The notes under the pieces are model-generated. The model had not been told where the DNA came from. It saw only the letters and a program-made list of their open reading frames with translations, and searched no databases. The translations under genes were made by a program, and so were the position numbers. This document shows, in pieces, positions 47,111-57,189 of a DNA stretch of 64,000 nucleotides. Position 1 is the first letter of the stretch. Each line of letters begins with the position of its first letter. Origin of the DNA: Siphonodentalium dalli (lineage: Eukaryota > Mollusca > Scaphopoda > Gadilida > Siphonodentaliidae); NCBI GenBank assembly GCA_032622095.1, contig CP136062.1, positions 141,068,351 through 141,132,350 on the forward strand, read 5' to 3'.

Positions 47111-48802
47111 CATTTTGGCCGCCATCTACGATTTGGAAAACAATTTCTTGCATGAGATGTAAGGTAATTACTTCACCTCAGTATTTCCAACTCAACTGTA
47201 AGCATGGGTGGAGTTGTCTCGACAATAATGCCCAATGATGTGAATATGAGGGAATTTCGGTGATTTTTCAAAATCTGTCCGCCATTGTGGGCGCCATTTT
47301 GGATTTGGGGTACTTTTATTTGGATATGGTACAAGGAAAGTTCTTCGCCTAAGTGTTCCCAACTCACAATAGTAAGCAGATGTGGAGTTTTCATGACAAT
47401 AATGCTCACTGATGTTAAAATCGGCGATTTTCGGTGATTTTTTATTTCTGGTGGCCATTTTGGCCGCCATCTTGGATTTGGGTAAATATTCCTCAACTCA
47501 GGTATAAGAGGAATCATAGCTCGAGTATCTCCTGCACATATATATGCATGGGTGTTGTTATAATAGCAATAACATTCATTGATTCGAAACATTACATCGC
47601 GTTATTAACGTAGATTCGGCTTTGACCTATTATACCGGCATTTGGGGAAAACGTGATATCGGACAAAAATATCCCGCAATGAATGTATATTATGGTCCCC
47701 ATGTGGTCGAAAATGACTCCTCTATATGATAAATGTATAACATGACGCAAAGATGCCAACTTTTTCCCACAGAGACAAACGAAAGGTGGTAACATGTCCG
47801 AAAAATAGCATATTTTCACATATCGGTGGCCATCTTGGCCGCCATATTGGATTCTGGTGTCGGATTTTTGGCTAATTTGTAAGGGCTGTATATTAGCAAA
47901 ACGAATCGAGCGGAAAACAAGACCGCATGTGATATCATCTTTACTATAACGGCGATCATAGAGACATGGTGCATTTTTAAAAAATGGACGCCATCTTGTC
48001 TGGAGTCTCTGCGGCCACTTTATTTTCTTGTTAACAAGTGACAAAATTATAGGAGACCTTAAGGAAGAAAATTAGTGGGGTGAAGTTGAGTCCTGGGGGG
48101 GGGGGGGGTGCAGAGGTCGACCAATATGTCCTGGACGACAGGTTTATAATTACAAATTTAGGTGACAGCCATATTTCAGACTTTTTGCATGGCCATTGCA
48201 TCAGCACACATACACCGGGTTAAATCTGTCCACAGCATTTTTTATTCAATATATATTAGATTTCTGACCACAATGAGATGATGTAAACAGGAAAACACCA
48301 CCATGTCTCACAAAAGCAGTCACAATATTTAGAATGAGGAGAAACAGCAGTCAGTGTTCAAAGTTACCCCCAACTATTAAAGACTACACCATTTAAAAAA
48401 AAAAATGAAAATATTTTATAAGTAAGTTAATATATTGTAAAAAACAACATTTAGAGCGCTGTGGGAGCGCTATTTTTAAGGTCATTGTGTGAATGGAGAG
48501 TGACAGAAGCCATTAATTATCAACTGCCCACATAAAAGTTTCCAGGATATAACATTTTTCAAAAAGTTATCAAAAATCAAATTTTCCCTCAAAAGAAAAT
48601 ATTTTGGCCATATAATATACAATGAGAAATAAAAATATGAGAAATGAAACATTTCAATGGAGAACAAAAATATAAAAACATAACAAATGGACATACTATT
48701 TACTTTAAATATTTTTCATTTACCGGAACATATTGAAAACTTTATTTATAAAAAACATTCAATATTACCCCTGTGTTCAAAGTTACCCCAGTTTACGGTA
48801 TT

Positions 48803-49562
48803 TAAAATACCGATGCACTGGTCCCCAGCTACTCCAGTTGCCTTAGTCTGTTGTATTCCGGGCTTGTACTATGGGCTCAACGCTAGGAAGAGGGTGCAAT
48901 GCCAGCCGGTTGACTTAAGGTCTGTTGGGGCTCCTCAACTCTTGATGGTGCAATGACCGCCTTCCACTCCTGTGCGAGTGTCAGAACCTGTTGACCTTGT
49001 TGTGTAATGCGGTCGCGGACCGAGGAAGCAGCCGAGGCCAGACTGTGTTGGTTGGTGTGTCTCTGAAGGTTTGGAGTACCATTGTCCAAGTAGTGTTTTC
49101 GATTGTAATGATAAAGGCAACAACAAGTTTGGAGTTTGGGAATCTGAATTCCAGCGTTTTGGGCCCCCCCCCCCCCCTGTGGTCCAAAGGCCCAGATCAT
49201 CGGCGAATTGTGATATTTGTATGTTGTGTAGTGGATTGTTGGGTATGTCGTTGACGTATATTAAGAAAAGTAACGGACCCCTGGGGCGTACCAGCTTTAA
49301 GGTTGACGCTGTCTGAAATTTCTTGCCCGACCCTTACTTTGATAGTTCTTTGCATGAGAAATGAAGAGATGAGTCTTAACATTTTGGTGGGGATATCGGT
49401 TGTTGTTTTTAGTTTGTATCGAAGACCGTGGTGCCATACTGAGTCGAAGGTCTTTTCTACATCAAAGAATATGGCGGTCCCCTCCCAGCCCTGGCCCATT
49501 GCTGTGCGCATATCTTCTACTATTCTGTAAATATGTTCGGTTCCCTCTTTGCCCAATGATAA
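48803..49562 (-). pseudogene. Fragment of a second LINE (Jockey-type RT), internally deleted
   Basis: On the minus strand the frame from 49556 reads TEHIYRIVEDMRTAMGQG, FFDVEKTFDSVWHHGL, FLMQRTIKVRVGQE, and LKAGTPQGSV. A frameshift near 49270 then gives IYVNDIPNNPLHNIQISQF and the catalytic FADD (49197-49208). Immediately afterwards the sequence jumps to the C-terminal region (HSLASAASSVRDRITQQGQ) and a terminal stop, so roughly the thumb and connection region is deleted. It is unlike the LINE at 2.4-7.9 kb. Its 3' end abuts the TA-flanked element at 48800. Confidence 0.88.
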
Positions 49563-49594
49563 AGGAGTAGATATTATTTTGTTATATACTGATG

Positions 49595-49790
49595 ATACCC
49601 AGAGACATCAAACATTCATGTGTGTTTAACAATAATCCATTGAATCCAATGATAATCCTATACAACATGGATTATTACTGTCAAAACACACATGAACCCA
49701 AAGTATTTAAATCATAATCCATTGAAACCAATGATAATCCATACATCATGGATTAATACTGTCAAAATGCACAGAGCCCAAAGTAAGTCT
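49595..49790. repeat. Tandem duplication of a ~105-bp unit
   Basis: The block ataatccattgaatccaatg followed by acatggattattactgtcaa occurs at about 49630 and again at about 49710 with small changes. No gene. Confidence 0.75.
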
Positions 49791-49794
49791 CAAT

Positions 49795-50300
49795 GGTATC
49801 GCCGAGTAGTGTCAGATCGTTATACCAAACACAGCTAATTAATTAACGGCGACTAACTGCATGCCGAACACAAGAGTGTATAGATACTGCATTGCCGAGT
49901 TCTTGCTTCTATTATAAAAAACTGCCGATAAAATAACTTTTAATAGCTCAAATTGCACCAAACTTCTTAAATCACTAGCACACATCTACCTGCATATCCC
50001 TATAAACTTTTTTTCTTATATTTGTCTTAATCATCCCTTATTTCGACTTGTGTTCGGTATTCATAGAAATCCTCGCCGAACTCTCGCTTGCATGCCGACG
50101 GCGTAACATTATAAAACTGCCAATAATATAATATAACTTTTAATCGCCCACATTGTATCAAACTTCACATGTCGCTACCTTACATCAACATACACACCCC
50201 TATACACTTTATTTGTTACATTTCCCTTATATATTCCTTATTTTAACTTGTTTTCGGTTGTGTTCGGTTATGTTCGGTTGTGTTCGGTATTCATAGTGAC
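49795..50300. repeat. Inverted relatives of the ~210-bp repeat at 34265-35730
   Basis: Two to three units in reverse orientation carry cttgtgttcggtattcatag, aacttttaatcgcccacatt and tgccgacggcgtaac, matching the complement of the 34-35 kb array. The end has gttcggttgtgttcggttatg minirepeats, as does the array start near 34290. Confidence 0.8.
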
Positions 50301-52386
50301 CGCCCTGAAGTAGTTCCCAAGAAACCGTTTTGCCCATGTGAATATGACATACATGTATAAGGCCAAGGAAATAAATTGTCTTCATGGAACCCAACGGACC
50401 CTATTTTTTTGTGCTGATCCTTTTTTCTCAGATGGATGTTAAACATTTGTTTTTGACCAATGGAAAGCGCCGGTATAATATAATTAGCATCACCTCTACT
50501 GTACCCCCCAAACAGTACCTGGCCAGGTGCCCAAATTTTAAATGGAAACATACCCGACCACTATTCGAGGGGGCCTTAGAATTTACTATATGTGAAATAA
50601 GGTGAATATGGTATGGATAGGGCGATATACATGATGTAAAAAAATAAGAAGAAAAAATTATATTCCGACCGAACATATCTTTTTTAAACGCCCGTTTGAA
50701 AAAACAGTACGTATTATGTAATCAGTCTGTCTGACTGTCTGTCGGCAAAAATGTGCCTGCATTGCGGTTTACTCTGGCACTGTAGAGTGTCACATACAAT
50801 CATCAATATTGTCCAACTTAAATACAGCAAATTCCAATGTGAATGTAGATTAATTTTCTGAACTATATGTATGAATGGAATGATGATAACGTTGTCCAAA
50901 TTTATCTTGGAGCTGAAAACACAAAATTGAAGCATGGAACTTATTCTCACCATGCATCGAGCATTTCATCACTTTATGGAGTTTTATTGATCAAACTGTT
51001 GACAATTGGTTGAAACTGGGTTCATCAAGCACTTGGTGGACCCTGAGTTGTCAGAAGAAAAACAATTAATAACAAAATTTCCCTCCAAACAAACCTACCG
51101 TACCAATGTGGTTTACTCAATATTTGCCCGCAGCGGGGAGTATAGGATGACCAGCATGAGCATGAGACAGGAAACAGACGTATTTTGTTTTGGCATTACC
51201 GTCGAACATTCATCTATTGGATTTATTAGTTTAGGTGCTTTAAAGCAAGGAATGATCACACCATCATCGCAGTCATGTAAAATGACCAATTTTGCTAATT
51301 TGTGTTAAAGTTTAAAATTACAGATTGAATGACAGCATCACAGCATGCTATAAGAGCAAATTTGATTGACTATGATCAGGCCTTGAAATACGGGTAGTGT
51401 GTCTGACATTTGCAGAATGAGGTCCCCAAAGGGTGAATATAGTTATGCTACCATGCCAGCAGGCTAGCCTCATCAAATTCACCCTCTGATGATCTCATTC
51501 TGCTTAGGCTTCATCTTCTGGGAAGTATCTATGGTCTTAAATTAACATTGAGTTACTTTTTCCCTTCTGTTAAGTTTCTATGTCCCCTAATTTGCAGAAG
51601 ATAAAATTCATTAACAAGATGACTAATAGGTGAACATCACCAATTTCAATTGGGGAACTTCAATCTGATCTTAGGTCTCCCACACCAGTTGAGGCCTTAG
51701 CAGAATGTTTCCAGAGGGTGAATTTGGTGAAGCTAGCCCACCATGTGGGCAAATGTCACACACAATATATGAAGGCTTGACTGATGATAGGATTTTAAGT
51801 GACAGTAACACTTCAATTTTTTTAAGTGGCAGCAACCACTCCCATTGAGAACTGAGATGTTTAGAGACGAGAGGCAAAACACATCTTTGACTTTGCCTGA
51901 ATTTTTGCGTGCATTTAACAAAGGGAGATTTGACATTGTCAATTTTTTCATCACAATGTCATAACTATGTTTTCTCCATGATGTCTTAACAATGTTTCCT
52001 TGAAACTATCTCTTAGCATTGGCCAATAATTCTGTTTGCATAAACATCCAAGATCCACTTGAATTTATGACTAGAATGTTCACAGACTTTGTTTGGGTCT
52101 GTCAATCTGTCTGTCTAACCATCTTTTCATCTGGGCAGTTATCACATCTATGGGTTATTGCATTTCAATATACTTTGTTGTAATACTGCCACCAGGAATG
52201 CTTTCAAAGGAGTGTCCAATGTCATTATCATAGCTTCCATTCTAAATTTATCTTTGTGTGTTTTACATGTATGTCTTTGTATGTTATTCAGTTGAGTGCC
52301 GCTGGGGTATGGCACACATATGTATTGCACCTTTGGTTTTATCTTTTTTAATTGCAGCTTAACTAAGAAAGTTTGAAATATAACTA
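50301..52386. other. Probable upstream SS18 intron or intergenic DNA
   Basis: I found no exon encoding the SS18 N-terminus here. At 51415-51740 there is one copy of the ~370-bp repeat that is tandemly arrayed at 57190-58680. The remainder is AT-rich and unremarkable. Confidence 0.5.
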
Positions 52387-52390
52387 TTAA

Positions 52391-52645
52391 CCCTTTCAAA
52401 ACTAAATGGATTCTCCAATCAGTTATAAAAGTGCACATTGGGATGACCTATTATTCATTCGGAGGGGTGTTCAGGATAAATTAGCAGACAGTCAGACGAA
52501 GATATATGGTAATACAAGCGCTGAAGGATTGGTGAGAAATGTTCAGATAATAAGTTCAACAAATGACCTACATGTACTTATTATCTGAACATTTCCTAAG
52601 GGATACATGTAACTACTCATCAATGAGGGCTTAGTATAGAAAGGG
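52391..52645. mobile_element. 255-bp TTAA-flanked MITE in SS18 region
   Basis: Ends CCCTTTC / GAAAGGG are flanked by TTAA at 52387-52390 and 52646-52649. Internal hairpin parts include gaaatgttcagataataag / cttattatctgaacatttcc. A decayed relative is at about 54905-55133, in the third SS18 intron. Confidence 0.85.
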
Positions 52646-52714
52646 TTAAACAACCTTCTCATATTTTCAGACCTGTATATCGTGAATTAAATTCAAACTG
52701 TATTGTTTCTGCAG

Positions 52715-52791
52715 ATGCTTGACGAGAACAATCAGTTAATCCAGACAGTTCTGGAATATCAAAGTAAAGGCAAGACTCAAGAATGTGCACA
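52715..52791 (+). CDS. SS18: SS18 internal exon a (SNH domain, first half)
   Basis: Acceptor TTTCTGCAG| and donor A|GTAAGT border 77 bp: 25 codons plus two bases of the next. It encodes MLDENNQLIQTVLEYQSKGK followed by TQECA, the signature SNH helix. The ATG is an internal methionine, not the start: in known SS18 proteins this segment is preceded by a short N-terminal region ending in a QK-type motif. Confidence 0.94.
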
Positions 52792-54758
52792 GTAAGTTTG
52801 TACAGTTTTCTTATCTGAAAAAGGAAAAGTGTGCCAGAGTATGAAGTATCAGATAACAAGACTAACATGAATAATACAATAACTTAGTCTCTCTATTCAA
52901 AGAGAAAGCTTGAGTGGATATCACCTACTGGTATATGGTATAATTGAAATGGCATTGCATGGCCATTTTGAAAACGAAATGCAAACAAGAGGAACCCCAA
53001 TGTAGATGATGAAAATCCATAATTATGTTTTGATGCAGAAATCGCGATGCCTGCATCGCCTGATGATATGATTTATTCTCTGATCCAATGATTATATACA
53101 TAAATGGATATTGAGAAATTTAAAATGGAGAGAGTATACAGAAGATAGATAGATTGATACATGGAATATGCATGTATGTATAAATATACATCCAACTCTC
53201 CAGTTGACATACAGCCTGTTAGATCAATCTGACTGGGTATAAATGCTTATAGTGACTTGTGCAAAAATCTCCATTGTGTTCATGATCAGCAGAATTATCA
53301 TTTTCTACCACTACCATCCTCGTCGATCACCACTACCACTACTACTACTCTCATCATCTCAATCATCAATGTCATCATCAGTGATCATATATACATGTAC
53401 AATGCAACAGCAATGCTCACATCACCATCTGCATGAAATCTCTCCTAAGTGTTTATGCCTTGGAAAAAGAGTTTCATAGAGGCTTTCGTGTTGTTCACTT
53501 CATTCATTCTGTTATTACTTCATTTCATTCCGTATTACCTGGTTTCATATTCCATGAAATCGGAACAACCCAATCCTGCAGTTTTCATTTTGGTGAGGAA
53601 ATAATTTATTTTGCATGGTCAATACAACAAGAAGGAAACAGAATGTCTCTTGTATCAGGAACTAATTACCGTCATTCCAAAACAATTATCTTCCGGATAT
53701 CCTTGTTGAAACATGTATAGTTTGTATATGTGTACTATAGTCTATATACCTATATACATGTAGTAGTAGTAGATTTAAAATAAAAAATAAATGTTTCTGT
53801 CATTGCTAAGTCTAAGACTGTTGCATTTTGTCCATAAAATATTTTTTACCTTCACATATGTCGAGGAAAAAAGGTAAATAAAAAAACTAAATGGATTATT
53901 TTTATTTTGTTCCCAAAATAAAACTTTTTGGGTTGGTTGGGTCCGCTAACCAAGTTATTAAAGAAAATACCTTTACCCTTTCATGATGGAGCAGCATTAA
54001 ATATCCTATGGCAATTAATTCTCTTATATATGCGATTCTCCCATAGGGAGCCTCACATATATAAGAGAATGCACTGGCTTACAAGGTCAAGGTAAATATT
54101 GTTAGGCCAATGTATTCTCTTATAATGTGAGGCTCCCTATGGAGACTCGCATACATAAGAGAATACATTGGCACAGGGTTTTCACAAAATTTCAGGAAGC
54201 TCCAGTCATGGAAGGGTTAATCAGCATCAATTGGTAAAATTAGTTTTGTTTTGTTTTCAGATATCAGCAGGTACTGCACAAGAATTTGGTTTATTTGGCA
54301 ACGATAGCAGATTCGAATCAGAGCCAGCAGTCTTTACTACCTGTAAGTCTGTTATTCAGGACTGATTATTTGAGCAAGTACCAATGTCTTAGTTCTAGTT
54401 ATAAAAGTATATTGTTACTAGTACTGATATCTTCTTGCATTTTATTTGTTAATATTTGTCAAAATGTGCAAAATAATAGAGTTTAAAATTGAAAATGAGA
54501 ATGATCATCTTTCTGACCCACGGAGACAACTACACTTCTGTATGCAACTGACTTTAATATGAAATGCAGAAATGGTGTTTTCTACATCCAACTTGAAAGC
54601 CTTGATTTCAAAAGTGTCATAATCTTCAGTAGCTATGAATGTTCCTCACTTGTAATAACAATAATTTCAGGCATTAGGTCAACAGTCGAGTAACCCTCAT
54701 GGACAAATGAATCCACAAATGCGACCTGGTGCCCAGATGCCAAACCAAATGCCACCAG
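52715..54758 (+). CDS. SS18: SS18 (SYT) gene, three exons of the SNH domain and tail start
   Basis: SS18 is a nuclear subunit of BAF (SWI/SNF) chromatin remodelling complexes; its conserved SNH domain contacts the catalytic ATPase module, and its long Gln/Pro/Tyr-rich tail drives transcriptional co-activation. Exons at 52715-52791, 54261-54342 and 54671-54758 splice in frame to a continuous peptide with MLDENNQLIQTVLEYQSKGK, LVYLATIADSNQSQQSLLP and a Q/N/P/M-rich end. The exon carrying the protein N-terminus and the later tail exons are not recognised in the window. Introns of about 1.47 kb and 0.33 kb separate the exons, the first containing a MITE. An SS18L1-type paralogue cannot be excluded, but invertebrates usually have one gene. 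Confidence 0.92.
53320..53385. repeat. Degenerate trinucleotide repeat (CAC/TCA)
   Basis: Runs of caccactaccactactacta followed by ctcatcatctcaatcatcaa in the SS18 intron between exons a and b. Short and imperfect. Confidence 0.7.
53976..54216. mobile_element. 241-bp MITE in SS18 intron, ends CCCTTTCATGA
   Basis: Ends CCCTTTCATGATGGAGC and GCTCCAGTCATGGAAGGG are inverted; TTTA precedes and TTAA follows (54217-54220), a probable TTAA site with one mutation. Internal inverted segments (tctcttatatatgcgattct and complement) make it foldback. It ends only 45 bp before SS18 exon b. Relatives lie at 20530-20985. Confidence 0.82.
54261..54342 (+). CDS. SS18: SS18 internal exon b (SNH domain, second half)
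   Basis: Acceptor TTGTTTTCAG| and donor CCT|GTAAGT border 82 bp. The first base completes the codon split by the previous intron (CA|A, Gln), then the exon encodes YQQVLHKNLVYLATIADSNQ and SQQSLLP, ending in phase 0. LVYLATIADSNQ is the most conserved SS18 motif. Confidence 0.96.
54671..54758 (+). CDS. SS18: SS18 internal exon c (start of Q/P/M-rich tail)
   Basis: Acceptor AATTTCAG| and donor CCAG|GTAAAT border 88 bp: ALGQQSSNPHGQMNPQMRPG followed by AQMPNQMPP and one base of a Gly codon. Low-complexity Q/N/P/M composition is what is expected directly after the SNH domain. The next exon should start in phase 1 and was not found before 64 kb. Confidence 0.88.
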
Positions 54759-54904
54759 GTAAATTTAAAGTTAGATATCTCAAACATGTGAACAATCAAT
54801 TTCATAAAATTTGTCCCTCAGTTTTAGTGTGTAAAACAAAAATAGAATAAAAATTGATTTATAGTGGCAGTATTGCTGCTGGTGTGGTTGACTCCGGTTA
54901 TTTT

Positions 54905-55133
54905 ATCCCTTCATTTACAGAATGGATTCTCTCATTCAGTTATAAAAATATACATCAGAATTGACTATTATTCAACTGGAGGGGTGTTCAGTATTTGCAA
55001 GCAGATGACAGACAGACGAACAGATAATACAAGCGTGGGGAATGTCCCAATGATAAGTTAAACAAACAACTTATTGTCTGAACTTTTTCTAAGGGAACTA
55101 CTCATTATTGAGTATTTAGTAAATAAAGGGTAA
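54905..55133. mobile_element. Decayed relative of the 52391-52645 MITE
   Basis: Shares agaatggattctctcattca, ggaggggtgttcag and caagcgtgg with the TTAA MITE, and ends ctcattattgagtatttagt ... aaagggtaaaa. TTAA sites are no longer intact. Lies downstream of SS18 exon c. Confidence 0.75.
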
Positions 55134-55139
55134 AAGCAC

Positions 55140-55955
55140 AAATTCAATATAAAAAAGTGCAGATAAGATAGACCAAGTCATATTCTACTTTTATTATAGT
55201 GAATATATCAACTGATATCAAAGCAAGTACCGGCACCCAGACAGTTTGCCTACTTAATGAATGGGGCATTGAACTAATATTACTGAAATTTCCAACCACA
55301 CCGATCTTACCATTTCCGAAGACACAATGTCTGAACTATGTACAATTGTAAATAAATACTCCCTAATCTGGGACAATTTATCACCAATTATCTAATGGCA
55401 ATCATTCCATCGATGAGAGCAGCTACATATTATTCTTATATGAGAATAACTTTGAGAGATGCCAATCTGGAATGTTCCACATCACTATATTTACACTCAT
55501 ACATGCATTCACTCTGGAACTTAAATGAAGGACGTTGGTCGGTTGAAATCATGTCAAGTGATGTCACTCATAGGCCCTAACTTGTTTCCATATTGTATGA
55601 AAGCAACTTGTAGCGCGCTACCCGAATAACTTCTGAAATGGGGCACTGAACACTCTTTTAATTTGCCAGTTGAGTGTGAATATAAGAAATGGATGTTGAC
55701 TTTCTTGCATCCTATGGGTGGATGTAAGTTGATCTGACATCTTATATATCTTATGTTGAATGCTCTCATGTTCCTCACAAAATGTGTTAGAGGGTGTGTT
55801 GGTATGGCATGAGTGCTAGCACGAAGGATAGAATGAGAGGCAAGTGCCATATCGACAAAACCATTAACACACATTTCGTTCTGTGTTTATTACATGTCAC
55901 CCAACCGTGAATTAAAAAAACAGACTTACACAATTACTAACAAGGTTTATTGAGG
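55140..55955. other. Probable SS18 intron, no exon seen
   Basis: I searched for a Q/P/G-rich exon in phase 1 and found none. The frames at 55395-55580 (+) and 55554-55874 (-) have no recognisable content. Confidence 0.5.
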
Positions 55956-55959
55956 CACT

Positions 55960-56830
55960 TACAGGGCTTTTTAGCTCACCTGAGACGAAGTCTCCGGTGG
56001 AGCTATAGTCATCACTCCTCGGCCGTCGTCCGTCCGTCCGTCTGTCTGTCTGTCCGTCCGTCAACTTTTTTTTAATCATCTTCTCCTCTGAAACCATCAT
56101 ACCGAATTGGTTCATATTTGGTGTGGATGTTCCCTAGGTGACTCTCATTCAGATTTGTTCAAATGAGGTCACTGGGTCAAATAGTTGCGAAACCAGGACC
56201 ATAACTCTATTCCATGTTGTTGTAATTCTTACAACAACATCTTGTCCATAACCATTGTGCCTATTTAGTTAATATTTGGTATGGAGGGTCCTTGGGTGAC
56301 TGGTGTTCAGATTTGTTCAAATGAGGTCACCCGGTCAATTAGTTGAGAAACCAGGGCCATAACTCATAGTAATTCTTACAATGACTTCTTCTACAAAAAT
56401 ATTTGGCCGAATTAGCTTATATTTGGTACTGAGGGACCTTGGGTGACTGGGAATCAAATGTGTTCAAATTGGGTCACTGGGTCAATTAGGGGCAGAGCCA
56501 GGGACATAACTCTAAAAACCAAAAAATTACATTTTTGCATTTTGATCATATTTGGTGTGGATGTTCCCTAGGTGACTGTCATTAAGATTTGTTCAAATGA
56601 GGTCACTGTGTCAAACAGTTGCGAAACCAGGGCCATAACTATATTCCTCCTTGGTAATTCTTATAACGACTTCTTGTCAACAACCATTATGCCGATTTAG
56701 TTTATATTTGGTATGTGGGGTCATTGAATGACTGGGGTTCAGATTTGTTCAAATGGGGTCACTGGGTCAAATAGTGGTGGAGCCAGGGCCATAATTCCCC
56801 AAAAAATAATTTAAAAATCAGGAACTCCTT
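55960..56830. repeat. Mollusc-type tandem repeat with GTCCGTCC microsatellite
   Basis: Starts tagctcacctgagacgaagt, followed by tccgtccgtccgtctgtctg, then about four units of ~175 bp with tcagatttgttcaaatgagg, gtcactgggtcaaatag and accagggccataactc. From memory this repeat type is abundant in bivalve and gastropod genomes. Further isolated units occur at about 58680-58990 and 63540-63740. Confidence 0.75.
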
Positions 56831-57189
56831 GATCAATTTAACATACAAAAAAAAATATCACCCCCCCCCACATGACCCAGAACCCCACCCTGCCCCCAAC
56901 CAACAGCATTCCACCCTATCTCATATCCTAACTCACAGGTAAATATTTTATTATTTTTTTTAAATTCCCATTACAAGGCAACTCTTCTATGAACTGATAG
57001 ACACATGGCAAGGCAGATAGAGAGATAAAGAGAGCTTCTGCAGCCTTAGGCAGAGTCCCCAGGGAGTGTATTCATGTCATCCATAATTTAAATGAGATTA
57101 ATGGTGTTATCAATGAAGCACCCTTGTTGTTTACATTATCACTCAGTGGTCATTAAAATCAGATTAATTTCATTTTCTCAGAGTGCCTG

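Larger units (their letters stand above)
39325..48137. mobile_element. Giant foldback element, copy 2 (about 5.06 kb plus four insertions)
   Basis: It begins AGTCCAGGAG and ends TGTCCTGGAC with the same arm sequences as copy 1, but the loop is reversed, so the element lies in the opposite orientation. Flanks GCCAG and GACAG resemble a decayed 5-bp duplication. Removing the four nested elements (41494-42364, 42477-43802, 44154-44747, 46171-47110) and their target duplications leaves about 5.06 kb, matching copy 1 (about 5.0 kb). Arm repeats with aagatggcggccaaaatgg occur at 39995-40520 and mirrored at 45990-47475. Confidence 0.9.
37828..48798. mobile_element. TA-flanked TIR element split by the giant foldback element
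   Basis: CCGTAAACCGGGGTAACTTT at 37828 and its near-perfect complement ending at 48798 are flanked by TA at 37826-37827 and 48799-48800. Subterminal copies of ggggtaactttgaacac occur at about 38032 (direct) and as the complement near 38007, 48355 and 48772. Subtracting the nested 8.8 kb element and the MITE near 38056-38652 leaves about 1.5 kb, a size normal for a Tc1/mariner-like element. I could not find transposase remnants, so it may be non-autonomous. Confidence 0.72.

Noticed and set aside
51006-51308. 100-codon + strand ORF as SS18 first exon
   Set aside because: It contains no SS18 N-terminal signature and no suitable phase-0 donor.
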